A stretch of DNA of 64,000 nt. It comes from Bog-159 sp963756605 (GTDB taxonomy: Bacteria; Acidobacteriota; Terriglobia; Bryobacterales; Bryobacteraceae). The stretch covers positions 124,001-188,000 of the forward strand of contig CAVWOT010000015.1 of the NCBI GenBank assembly GCA_963756605.1, in the 5' to 3' direction. Positions 26,217 to 34,706 of this stretch are shown here, piece by piece. The number at the start of each line of letters is the position of its first letter. Within the stretch, counting starts at the first letter, position 1. Below the pieces are notes generated by a model. That model had not been told where the DNA came from and searched no databases. It saw only the letters and a list, made by a program, of their open reading frames with translations. Position numbers and translations under genes: made by a program.

Positions 26217-27515
26217 ATGACACCACAATCGAGCTTTATGGTGATGGCGAAGCTGCCTCGGAGCCGCATCGGGGCCATGCGCGATTTGCTCGCCACGATG
26301 AACTTCGAGCCGGGCGTCGTCAACCCCGACAACGAACTGATACCCTTTCGTAGATTCGAGAATCTGCATTTCGCACGAGTGGTAATCCTGGATGACCAGA
26401 CTACCGGTGACATCGCAGCACTATACGGTATCCATCGGCCCGAACCGCCGGTTTACCTCGCCTTCCTCGGTGATTTCGATGGAAGCTACGACGCATTCGT
26501 CCGCCTGTTGGTGAAGCACGCGGCGCCCGGACTGCGCCGGATTTTCTCGCTGTGCGACGGGTTTTCGCCGGACACGGATCTGCAAGCCTGGCTGAAAGCG
26601 AATGAGCATAGGCCCGCCACGTACTATTGCAATTGGGTGGGGAGGACGGTCGCACAGACGCGGGAAGAGGAACGGCTCCGCCGGGCTTTGCGCGATCACC
26701 TGGCAAAATCGCCCAGCTTGGCCGACAGTTCGCCGCAAGTAATTCATCAGACTCTGCGCGCATTTGTCGAAAAGGAAACCGCGGCGGGCCAGCTCCATCT
26801 GACCCCGGCCGCACCCAGCCCCGTGGGCTTCGCCGTGGGGCATTTCCTCGATTGGGCCATGCTGATTCTGCTGATGGTGACAGCGCCGCTGACATTTATT
26901 CCGCTGCTGCTGCTGGTCTTGAAAATCCGTTCTCAGGAAAAATCGGACCCGGAGTATTCGCCGCGCCCGGAGCGGCAGTGGGCGGACCAGTTGGCGCTCC
27001 TGGAAGACCACGATGTGACCAATCAGTTCAGTGCCATGGGAACGCTGAAGCCCGGCTGGTTTCGCAGCACCATTCTCGCGCTGGTCCTCCGCATCATCGA
27101 CCTGACGGCGCGCACGATTTACACCAAGGGACGCCTCGCGCGTGTGCACACGATCCATTTTGCGCGCTGGGTGTACCTCGATCACGGTGAACGCCTATAC
27201 TTTGCGAGTAACTACGACGGCAGTCTGGAAGCCTACATGGACGATTTCATCAACAAAGTCGGGTTCGGGTTGAACGTCGTATTCACCAACGGTGTGGGCT
27301 ATCCACGCACTGAGTGGATGTTATTGAAAGGCGCCAAAGACGAACAAAAATTCAAGTATCACCTGCGCCGCCATCAATTACCCACGGAGGTCTGGTACAA
27401 CGCGCATGCCGGCCTGACCGCTTACGACCTCCATCGCAACAGCCGAATCCGGGCGGGGCTGGAGCAGCTGACACTCAGCGAACGCGAGTGCCGCGAATGG
27501 GCGGCGCTGCTTTAA
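26217..27515 (+). CDS. Membrane protein with two related DyP-N-like domains
   Basis: 432 residues from ATG 26217 (an internal ATG at 26238 is possible). It has two similar domains around a central hydrophobic hairpin. The first has FENLHFARVVILDD then VYLAFLGDFDGSYDAFVRLL; the second has VHTIHFARWVYLDHGERLYF then ASNYDGSLEAYMDDFINKVG. The shared HFAR-x-V-x-LD ... DGS-x-x-x-Y/F pattern is the ferredoxin-like half seen in and beside DyP-type peroxidases. Residues about 205-240 (FLDWAMLILLMVTAPLTFIP) span the membrane. It directly precedes the DyP gene, so a partner or scaffold role is likely; no catalytic residues are evident. Confidence 0.75.
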   Translation: MTPQSSFMVMAKLPRSRIGAMRDLLATMNFEPGVVNPDNELIPFRRFENLHFARVVILDDQTTGDIAALYGIHRPEPPVYLAFLGDFDGSYDAFVRLLVKHAAPGLRRIFSLCDGFSPDTDLQAWLKANEHRPATYYCNWVGRTVAQTREEERLRRALRDHLAKSPSLADSSPQVIHQTLRAFVEKETAAGQLHLTPAAPSPVGFAVGHFLDWAMLILLMVTAPLTFIPLLLLVLKIRSQEKSDPEYSPRPERQWADQLALLEDHDVTNQFSAMGTLKPGWFRSTILALVLRIIDLTARTIYTKGRLARVHTIHFARWVYLDHGERLYFASNYDGSLEAYMDDFINKVGFGLNVVFTNGVGYPRTEWMLLKGAKDEQKFKYHLRRHQLPTEVWYNAHAGLTAYDLHRNSRIRAGLEQLTLSERECREWAALL

Positions 27516-27523
27516 GAGGCTAT

Positions 27524-29011
27524 GTGACACCGCTCGATTACAGCGACGTGCAGGGATTGGCTGCGTTCGGTTACGCCAAGATGGTGGAGGCGCACTATTG
27601 GCTGCTGCGTATCCGCGACGCCGCGGCAGCGCGTGCCTGGCTGGCCGCCGCCCCGGTTTCCACGGCCGAACGCCGGCAACCGCCGCCAGATACCGCATTG
27701 CAAGTCGCGTTCACGCCGCGCGGATTACGTGCACTAGGTGTTCCGGAGAGCATCGTGGCAGGGTTCTCAGATGAGTTCCTGGAGGGCGTGGCCGGCACTG
27801 CCAGCCGTTCGCGGAGGCTCGGCGACAGCGGCGAGAGCGATCCGGCGCGTTGGATGTGGGGCGGGCCGACCAAAGATGCGGACCTGGTGGTGATGCTGTT
27901 TGCCAAAGAGAACCTGGCAGCGTGGACGCAAGCCGTGCAGAAGGAGCCGTGGCATACCGCATTCGAGACCATCACTACACTGCCGACTTCGAATATGGGC
28001 GGCGTGGAGCCATTCGGATTTGTGGACGGCATCAGCCAGCCGGAGTTCGATTGGAAAGGCGAACGGCTCCCTCCAGGAACCACGGCAGTCTATGGCAATC
28101 GAGTCGCGTTGGGGGAACTGCTGCTCGGCTATCCCAACGAATACGGCAAGTATACGGATCGTCCGCTGCTTCCGCCCGCCGCGGATCCGGCCAACGAACT
28201 GCTGCTCGCGGATGATCAGCCGGCGCTGAAGGATTTCGGGCGCAACGGGACGTATCTGGTGCTGCGGCAGCTTGAGCAGGATGTGCGCGGTTTCTGGCAG
28301 TACCTGCAAGGCGCCGCGGATGGTGAGGCGCAAGAACGCTATCGCCTCGGAGCAGCCATGGTGGGACGCACGGTCGCAGGCGAACCGCTCATCTCCGCGA
28401 CGGGCGAACAGATCGCGGGTGTCAGCGAAAAACCGGGCCAGCCCAGGAACGCGTTCACTTACGATGGCGATCCGCAGGGTATCGAGTGCCCTTTTGGAGC
28501 GCACATCCGCCGCGCTAATCCGCGGAATGCGGACTTATTCGGGCATCCCGCGGGCGCGATCGCGCAAGCGTTCAGCAAGCTGGGAATACCGCGGCCCAAC
28601 TTGCATGACGACTTAATCGCTTCGACGCGCTTTCATCGCGTTCTACGGCGCGGGCGCGAATACGGCGTCAAGCTGACGCCTGACATGGCGCTGCAACCTG
28701 CGCCGGCGGACGAGGCGCCCCGCGGATTGCAATTCGCCTGCCTGTGCGCAAATATTCTGCGCCAGTTCGAGTTTGTGCAAAATGCCTGGTTGATGAGCAC
28801 GAAGTTCAACGGACTGACCGAAGAGAGCGATCCGCTGCTGGGAAACCGGGCGGCTGTGGGGGATTGTCCGGTCACCGGGAATTTTTCTATTCCGCGGGAT
28901 GGCTGGCTGCCGCGCCGGCTCAACGGGGTGCCTCAGTTCATCGCCGTGCGCGGCGGCACATATTTCTTTATGCCGAGTCTGCGCGCGCTGCGTTACATCG
29001 TGAATCGGTAG
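27524..29011 (+). CDS. DyP-type heme peroxidase
   Basis: About 495 residues. DyP hallmarks are the GxxDG motif in FGFVDGISQPEFDW (about residue 165), the proximal heme histidine in PFGAHIRRANPRN (about 324) and the arginine-containing FACLCANILRQFEFVQ (about 412). I chose GTG 27524, with AAGAGG four bases upstream; ATG 27497 lies inside the upstream gene and is an alternative. There is no Tat signal or encapsulin-targeting tail, so it is probably cytoplasmic unless carried by a partner. It follows the duplicated-domain membrane protein by eight bases and precedes the cytochrome gene by nine. DyP enzymes oxidise dyes, lignin-like phenols and other bulky substrates with H2O2; the natural substrate is unknown. 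Confidence 0.9.
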   Translation: MTPLDYSDVQGLAAFGYAKMVEAHYWLLRIRDAAAARAWLAAAPVSTAERRQPPPDTALQVAFTPRGLRALGVPESIVAGFSDEFLEGVAGTASRSRRLGDSGESDPARWMWGGPTKDADLVVMLFAKENLAAWTQAVQKEPWHTAFETITTLPTSNMGGVEPFGFVDGISQPEFDWKGERLPPGTTAVYGNRVALGELLLGYPNEYGKYTDRPLLPPAADPANELLLADDQPALKDFGRNGTYLVLRQLEQDVRGFWQYLQGAADGEAQERYRLGAAMVGRTVAGEPLISATGEQIAGVSEKPGQPRNAFTYDGDPQGIECPFGAHIRRANPRNADLFGHPAGAIAQAFSKLGIPRPNLHDDLIASTRFHRVLRRGREYGVKLTPDMALQPAPADEAPRGLQFACLCANILRQFEFVQNAWLMSTKFNGLTEESDPLLGNRAAVGDCPVTGNFSIPRDGWLPRRLNGVPQFIAVRGGTYFFMPSLRALRYIVNR

Positions 29012-29020
29012 GAGTTCAAA

Positions 29021-31507
29021 ATGAAAAGAATTCTGATCGCCCTGTTGGTGCTGCTGATGGTTTTGGCCGGCGCATTGGTGTTTGCCTGGTGGAGGAACCC
29101 CAAGATTGGGCATGTGAAGGACGAGGCGCAGCTTGCCGGACTCCAGGCGGACTACTTTAAGGCGGCGGACGAGGATTATTTCCGCGGCATGGACATGATC
29201 GGAGATAAAGCCATCCCGCTCAGCCCGGACGAAATCAAGGGCCGGAACACCTGGATTGTGTGGACTGCCGGAAACGATCGCTTGTGGGACAAATTGTCTG
29301 TAGCCAGCGTGGGCGCGCTCGACTTCCTGAAGACTATATCGTCGCACTCCAGTTTGAAAGGCAGACGCAGCAACCGTTGGGATTACTACGGCCTGGTGAA
29401 CGAACCCTGCTTCGACGAACCTACCAGCCCCGATCCGAAGCGTTTTGGGTTGTGGCTTGACAAGCGTAGCGCGGCCTGTCCGCCAGATCCGTTCGAAAAC
29501 GAGCAGAAGTACCCCGGCGTAAAGTATGGCGCGCGCGGCAAGAACATCCCCGCAGGTTCTTATTATGGTTATGCGACAGGTATCCTAGGCCTGCGCCTTT
29601 TTCCGAATCCGGACTTCGATGCCGCCGCCCAGAAAAAATGGGATCCGCAGCGATACTATACCGACCCGTCTTATTACAATTCGAAGGACTTGGTGCGGCC
29701 GTACCGCGTAGGTATGTCATGCGGCCTCTGCCACGTCGGCCCGAATCCTACGCGCCCGCCGGCTGACCGCAATAACCCTAAGTGGGAGAACCTGAGCTCC
29801 AATGTAGGCGCGCAATATTTCTGGACTGATCGTATTTTCTTCTGGAGTGCGGATGCGAGTAACTTTGCCTTCCAGGTGTTTCATACTTACCGGCCAGGCA
29901 CGCTCGATACCTCCCTGGTTTCGACTGACAATATCAACAATCCGCGGAGCATGAATGCGCTTTATCAGCTTCTGCCGCGGCTGCTGGAAGCCAAACGCTG
30001 GGGCAAGGAGCAGTTGGCCGGAGGCGGGGTGAACAACCGGCAGATCAACGATTACCTGCAGAACAATCCGCTCGATCAGTTGTTTCAAGCTCCCGACACA
30101 GTTTGGACGCCGCGCGTTTTGAAAGACGGAGCGGATTCGGTAGGTGTGATGGGCGCGCTGAACCGTGTGTACCTCAATATTGGAACCTTCAGCGAGGAAT
30201 GGCTGCTGCATTTCAATGCGCTGGTGGGCGGCAAGCCGGTCAGTCCCATCGAGATCAGTGTGGCGCGGAAAAACTCAACTTACTTTGTGGCCACGGAAGC
30301 GCAGACGTTCGCCACCGCGGAGTTCTTTCTCAAGACCACCGATCCGCATTATTTGAAAGACGCTCCTGGGGGAGAGAAATACCTGACCAAGGACGCGGCG
30401 CTGTTGAACCGCGGGAAGGTGGTGTTCGCCGAGAACTGTGCGCGCTGCCACTCGAGCAAGCTGCCCCAAAATGCCGCCGGTCTCGACCCCAACGGCTGTG
30501 TGGGCAAAGACTATCTGAACTGCTGGAATCAGTATTGGGCGTGGACCCAGACAGACGATTTCAAGAGCCAGATGCGGCAGATTGTGCTGGCCGACGACTT
30601 TCTGAGAGACAATTACCTCTCGGCGGAGTTCCGTGTTCCGGTCACGTTGCTGCGCACTAATGCTTGCAGTCCGCTGGCGACCAATGCGATTGGCGGCAAC
30701 ATTTGGGATAACTTTTCCTCGCAATCTTACAAAGACTTGCCCTCGGTGGGACAGATCACCTGGTATCATCCGGTGACAGGCGAGGCGCATACTTACGCGA
30801 TGCCGGCCGGCGGCCGCGGTTACACGCGCCCGCCCTCGCTGGTCAGTCTATGGTCTAGCGCGCCGTTCTTGTTGAACAATACCGTTGCGCCTCCTGGGCC
30901 ATTTAGTACCGATCCGTCAGTGGAAGGCCGCATGAGCTCCTTCCAGTCTTCCATCGAACAGATGCTATGGCCGGAGCGGCGGCAGCAGGATAGCAAGCTT
31001 GCCGGCAAGATTCCGGGCCTGATCGACCGGACCACTACTACCAGTTACCTTAAGGTCTCGGCCGGCTACCTTCCCGACGCTTTACGGAGCACTCTCGGCT
31101 TGGGGCAGCGCCTGGCTCCCTGGCTTTTCAACGGAGGAGGGATTGAACTGGGCCCGATTCCGGCCGGCACTCCGATTGGTCTGCTGGCCAGCCTGAACGC
31201 GCTCTCGGAAGATCCCGATCCATTGAAAAAAGCGGGGTACGAAGAGAGCGTTTTGAAGCTCGTGGTGACGCTCAACGCCGATCTGAAGAAGTTGGGTCCG
31301 GGGGCCTCCGACGAGCAGGCAGCGCAGGTTTTCGGCAACTCTGTCGATCAACTGCTCAGCCTCAGCAAGTGTCCGGACCTGATCGTCAACCGGGGTCATT
31401 ATTTCGGGACCGATTTCCGCGAACCGGGTGAGCCGGCCGACGCGCGACCACTGGGCGTGAGCGACAGCGATAAACGCGCGCTTATTGAATTCCTAAAGAC
31501 TCTTTAG
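29021..31507 (+). CDS. Membrane-anchored cytochrome c with two CxxCH motifs
   Basis: 828 residues. ATG 29021 has AGGAG upstream. The N-terminal helix KRILIALLVLLMVLAGALVF is an uncleaved anchor or signal, placing the bulk outside the membrane. Heme c motifs are SCGLCHVGP (about residue 233) and CARCHSSKLP (about 473), separated by a large domain of unknown type. This size and layout resemble peroxidase-associated cytochromes rather than small electron carriers. It is the last gene of the cluster. It could pass electrons from the GMC enzyme to the respiratory chain or supply the peroxidase; this is inference. Confidence 0.85.
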   Translation: MKRILIALLVLLMVLAGALVFAWWRNPKIGHVKDEAQLAGLQADYFKAADEDYFRGMDMIGDKAIPLSPDEIKGRNTWIVWTAGNDRLWDKLSVASVGALDFLKTISSHSSLKGRRSNRWDYYGLVNEPCFDEPTSPDPKRFGLWLDKRSAACPPDPFENEQKYPGVKYGARGKNIPAGSYYGYATGILGLRLFPNPDFDAAAQKKWDPQRYYTDPSYYNSKDLVRPYRVGMSCGLCHVGPNPTRPPADRNNPKWENLSSNVGAQYFWTDRIFFWSADASNFAFQVFHTYRPGTLDTSLVSTDNINNPRSMNALYQLLPRLLEAKRWGKEQLAGGGVNNRQINDYLQNNPLDQLFQAPDTVWTPRVLKDGADSVGVMGALNRVYLNIGTFSEEWLLHFNALVGGKPVSPIEISVARKNSTYFVATEAQTFATAEFFLKTTDPHYLKDAPGGEKYLTKDAALLNRGKVVFAENCARCHSSKLPQNAAGLDPNGCVGKDYLNCWNQYWAWTQTDDFKSQMRQIVLADDFLRDNYLSAEFRVPVTLLRTNACSPLATNAIGGNIWDNFSSQSYKDLPSVGQITWYHPVTGEAHTYAMPAGGRGYTRPPSLVSLWSSAPFLLNNTVAPPGPFSTDPSVEGRMSSFQSSIEQMLWPERRQQDSKLAGKIPGLIDRTTTTSYLKVSAGYLPDALRSTLGLGQRLAPWLFNGGGIELGPIPAGTPIGLLASLNALSEDPDPLKKAGYEESVLKLVVTLNADLKKLGPGASDEQAAQVFGNSVDQLLSLSKCPDLIVNRGHYFGTDFREPGEPADARPLGVSDSDKRALIEFLKTL

Positions 31508-31548
31508 AGTGCGGCGTCTGTTAGAATCGGGCTTGCGGCGCCTTATTT

Positions 31549-34302
31549 ATGGATCGAAGAGCGTTCGTGGTTGCAACTGGATCCGGCATCATAGCGGCGA
31601 TGAACGCGCAGACAAATCCAAGCCACAAAGCGTACGGTTCGGGATATTTTGGGGAGTGGATCGAGGATGAATTCGGGCTTCCCGCTTTTCGGTATACTTG
31701 CGATCAGATCCACGACCCGAAGGCCGTCACACAGGTGGGGCCGGGCATCCTCTCTTCTACCGAGCATGTGCATCAGGTGGGCAACGACCGGCTGATCGCG
31801 ATTGTTTCCAACTATGGCTACGTGCGTGTCCGGCAGGATGAAGGCGCGCCCAAGTTCCTTAACGATTATTCGCCCGAACGGAGCCAGTTCGGCGGTGGCA
31901 TCGGTTATTTGACTGACGGCCGCGAGACGCTGAGCACGTTCTACACGGGCGAGCCTCCGAGCTTCGAGCGGATTTTCGGCGCCGGCTATTTTCGCAAGAA
32001 AGCAGCCAGCGAGCACTACTCAGTCGACCAGGCCATTGTTGCGCCGTTTGGCGACGATCCGGTGCTGGTCTCGCAGGTGACCATCGCGAATCATGGTCAG
32101 GCACGCGCGGAACTGCGCTGGATCGAGTATTGGGGATGCCAGACTTATCAGTTTTCGTTTCGTTCCGCGATCGAGGGGTTCGGCGGCAGCCCCGTGGAGC
32201 TGCGGCGCAAATTTGGCGACAGGTTCACGCATGCATTTCGCGTGCTGGGAAGCAACGCCGGTCTGCTGGAGAGCAAGCAGTTCATGGGGCGCGATCCCCA
32301 GGAGGAGCAGGCTTTCGCGCGGATGAAAGCGAATCTGGCAACGCATCCCAATCCGTTCCTGGCGCCCATACAGGAACCTACGGCGGAAGCTTCCTTCGAT
32401 GATCTGAATCCGCCCAGCACGTTTCTGGTCTCCCTGGACGCACCGGCTGATCGGTTCACGACCGAAGCCCGAAGTTTCTTCGGCGGAGGTGGTGCGACAC
32501 GGCCGGATGGATTGGCCAAGCCACTGGACGGCGGCCTGGCAGCGCGCGGTCCGGAGGGCGGCCTGCTGCTGGAGCGCAGAATCGCGCTGGCGCCGGGAGA
32601 GCAACGGACTCTTTATTTTCTGTATGGCTATCTGCCCCAGGGCGCCGACCCGGATGCCCTGGCGGGGAAGTATCGCGGCCTTGCACACACGGCATGGAAG
32701 GAGTCGAGCAGGCAGTGGAAGGAACGTGGGATGCGGCTGGAGGTCGCGGCCGAGCCATGGGTGAAGCGGGAGACCGCGTGGCACTACTATTATCTGCGAA
32801 GCAGCCTCAGTTACGACGATTTCTTTGGCGAGCACATCCTGTCGCAAGGCGGCATTTATCAATATGCGATGGGCTTTCAGGGCGCGGCGCGCGATCCGCT
32901 GCAACACGCTCTGCCGTTTCTGTTCAGCGATCCGTGGATTGTGAAGGAGATTCTGCGGTACACGCTGCAGGAAGTGCGCGCCGACGGCTCGATTCCGTAT
33001 GGGATCGTGGGGCACGGCGTAGTCATGCCATGTGCCATGGATAACTCGAGCGACCTGCCGCTCTGGCTGCTGTGGGCCGCCAGCGAATATGTGCTGGCCA
33101 CGCGCGATAGAGCGTTCCTTGCGGAGGAGATTCCCACTTGGCCGGTGCATGGGCCCGCAGCGGGCAAAGAGCCGGTTCGCAAGCTTCTGGCGCGCTGTTT
33201 CAAGCACCTGATCGACGACGTCGGCACAGGCGAGCATGGCCTGATGCGTATGCTCAACGACGACTGGAACGATGCGCTGGTGATTTTCTGGGGGCAACGC
33301 ACCCTGAAAGAAACGGTGGCGCAGGGCGAGAGCGTGCTGAATTCCGCGATGGCCACGTGGGTATTCGATAATTACGCGCGCATGCTGGATTATGCCGGCG
33401 AAGATGCTGCGCTGGGCGAGCGCGCACGGCGAAAGGCGGAGGAACATCGCCAGGCCGCGCGTGCGCAATGGACCGGAAAGTGGCTGCGCAGGGCGTGGAT
33501 TGGTCCCACGGTTGGTTGGCTGGGGGAGAAGGGATTGTGGCTCGAACCGCAGCCATGGGCCATACTCGGCGGTGTGACTGATCGGGCGCAATCGAAAGCG
33601 CTGATCGCCACCATGAATGAGTTGTTGCGGCGCGATTCGCCGATCGGGGCGATGCAGATGAACCAGAGCCCGGACATCGCATCGCAAGCCATGGCCGAGC
33701 CCGGGACCTCGATCAGCGGTGGAGTTTGGCCTTCGCTGAACGCCACCCTGGTGTGGGCCCTGGCGCAGTCCGACGGTGCGATGGCCTGGGACGAGTGGAA
33801 GAAGAATACACTGGCGCGGCATGCCGCGGTATATCCGGAGATTTGGTACAACACCTGGAGCGGTCCGGATACGCTCAACTCGACGGTGAGCAAGCAGCCC
33901 GGCGAAACCGTCAACAGCGGCTTCCTGCGGTATACCGATTTTCCGATTGCCAATTTGCATTCGCACGCGTGCACCTTATATGCGGCGGCCAAGCTGCTTG
34001 GACTCGAATTCACTCCGCTCGGCGTGAATCTGGCGCCGCGGCTGCCGCTTGCTGAATACCGCTTCGATTCACCGCTGCTGGGGTTCCGCAAAGGCCCGCG
34101 CGGCTATGAGGGCTGGTACGCGCCGGCGGTCACGGGAGAGTGGGTAGTGCGGATCCGGCTGGCGGATGACGAGGCGCGACGCTTTTCGATGGCGGAGGTG
34201 AACGGCGCCAGGGTACCGGCAGTGCGGGCGGTTGATGGGACATTGGAGTTGCGCGGCAGTGGCGGAGCTGGGTCGCGGTTGCGGTGGTCGTTGCGCGCGT
34301 AA
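31549..34302 (+). CDS. GH94-like (cellobiose/cellodextrin phosphorylase family) enzyme with Tat-like signal
   Basis: 917 residues. An N-terminal beta-sandwich (IVSNYGYVRVRQDEGAPKFL) is followed by a helical (alpha/alpha)6 barrel with the catalytic-aspartate motif in LNDDWNDALV (about residue 570), as in GH94 phosphorylases, and ends with a beta domain. The start MDRRAFVVATGSGIIAAMNA fits a twin-arginine signal (RRAFV plus a short hydrophobic run). Most GH94 enzymes are cytoplasmic because they need phosphate, so export would be unusual. It sits next to a dead GH44 endoglucanase gene, fitting cellulose or mannan processing. Hydrolase rather than phosphorylase activity is possible. Confidence 0.8.
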   Translation: MDRRAFVVATGSGIIAAMNAQTNPSHKAYGSGYFGEWIEDEFGLPAFRYTCDQIHDPKAVTQVGPGILSSTEHVHQVGNDRLIAIVSNYGYVRVRQDEGAPKFLNDYSPERSQFGGGIGYLTDGRETLSTFYTGEPPSFERIFGAGYFRKKAASEHYSVDQAIVAPFGDDPVLVSQVTIANHGQARAELRWIEYWGCQTYQFSFRSAIEGFGGSPVELRRKFGDRFTHAFRVLGSNAGLLESKQFMGRDPQEEQAFARMKANLATHPNPFLAPIQEPTAEASFDDLNPPSTFLVSLDAPADRFTTEARSFFGGGGATRPDGLAKPLDGGLAARGPEGGLLLERRIALAPGEQRTLYFLYGYLPQGADPDALAGKYRGLAHTAWKESSRQWKERGMRLEVAAEPWVKRETAWHYYYLRSSLSYDDFFGEHILSQGGIYQYAMGFQGAARDPLQHALPFLFSDPWIVKEILRYTLQEVRADGSIPYGIVGHGVVMPCAMDNSSDLPLWLLWAASEYVLATRDRAFLAEEIPTWPVHGPAAGKEPVRKLLARCFKHLIDDVGTGEHGLMRMLNDDWNDALVIFWGQRTLKETVAQGESVLNSAMATWVFDNYARMLDYAGEDAALGERARRKAEEHRQAARAQWTGKWLRRAWIGPTVGWLGEKGLWLEPQPWAILGGVTDRAQSKALIATMNELLRRDSPIGAMQMNQSPDIASQAMAEPGTSISGGVWPSLNATLVWALAQSDGAMAWDEWKKNTLARHAAVYPEIWYNTWSGPDTLNSTVSKQPGETVNSGFLRYTDFPIANLHSHACTLYAAAKLLGLEFTPLGVNLAPRLPLAEYRFDSPLLGFRKGPRGYEGWYAPAVTGEWVVRIRLADDEARRFSMAEVNGARVPAVRAVDGTLELRGSGGAGSRLRWSLRA

Positions 34303-34315
34303 GGCCCGGTACTGC

Positions 34316-34687
34316 CCCAGCAACACTTGTGCAATGGCTTGGGCGCCCACTTAGCGGCGCGCGTGGTCTGGATCAAATTATCGCCCGGTATCCAGGGGTG
34401 GAAACCGAATCGGCGATACTTTCGAAGTGCCAGTCGTTTCCCCGATTGTCTGAGTTAAGCTGCGAGTTCTAACTGGTTTCGGAGTCACCTCCGCTGCGAT
34501 TTAGAGGACAATTCAGTGCAATCAGGTCGCTGGTAGCGGCGAAGGCGACGCCGTAGATATCGGGACTGATAGGGTTTTTGTCGGCGTGGGCATCCACAGC
34601 TACATAGGTGGCGGCGTTCTGCGCCTGAGCTTGCGGAAGGAGCAGAAGCGCCAGCGCGACATACGATAACATGCGACCGGTCGACAT
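34316..34687 (-). pseudogene. Remnant of a GH44 endoglucanase
   Basis: A signal peptide and N-terminus are intact (MSTGRMLSYVALALLLLPQA, then KNPISPDIYGVAFAATSDL and LNRSGGDSETS). The frame then hits an in-frame TAG where GH44 proteins have a tyrosine (the SGGNSETRYNWQ region). After the stop it continues NSQLNSDNRGNDWHFESIAD, another GH44 signature, until a frameshift near 34385, and LIQTTRAAKWAP follows in a second frame before homology ends. The rest of the gene is gone. It lies 20 bases after the 34707 gene. Nothing suggests stop-codon readthrough. Confidence 0.75.
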
Positions 34688-34706
34688 GCTGTTTTGGCTT
34701 TGCGCC

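Noticed and set aside
34469..34471. Programmed readthrough or unusual decoding at the GH44 stop codon
   Set aside because: A further frameshift and loss of most of the enzyme show ordinary decay. No recoding structure is visible.
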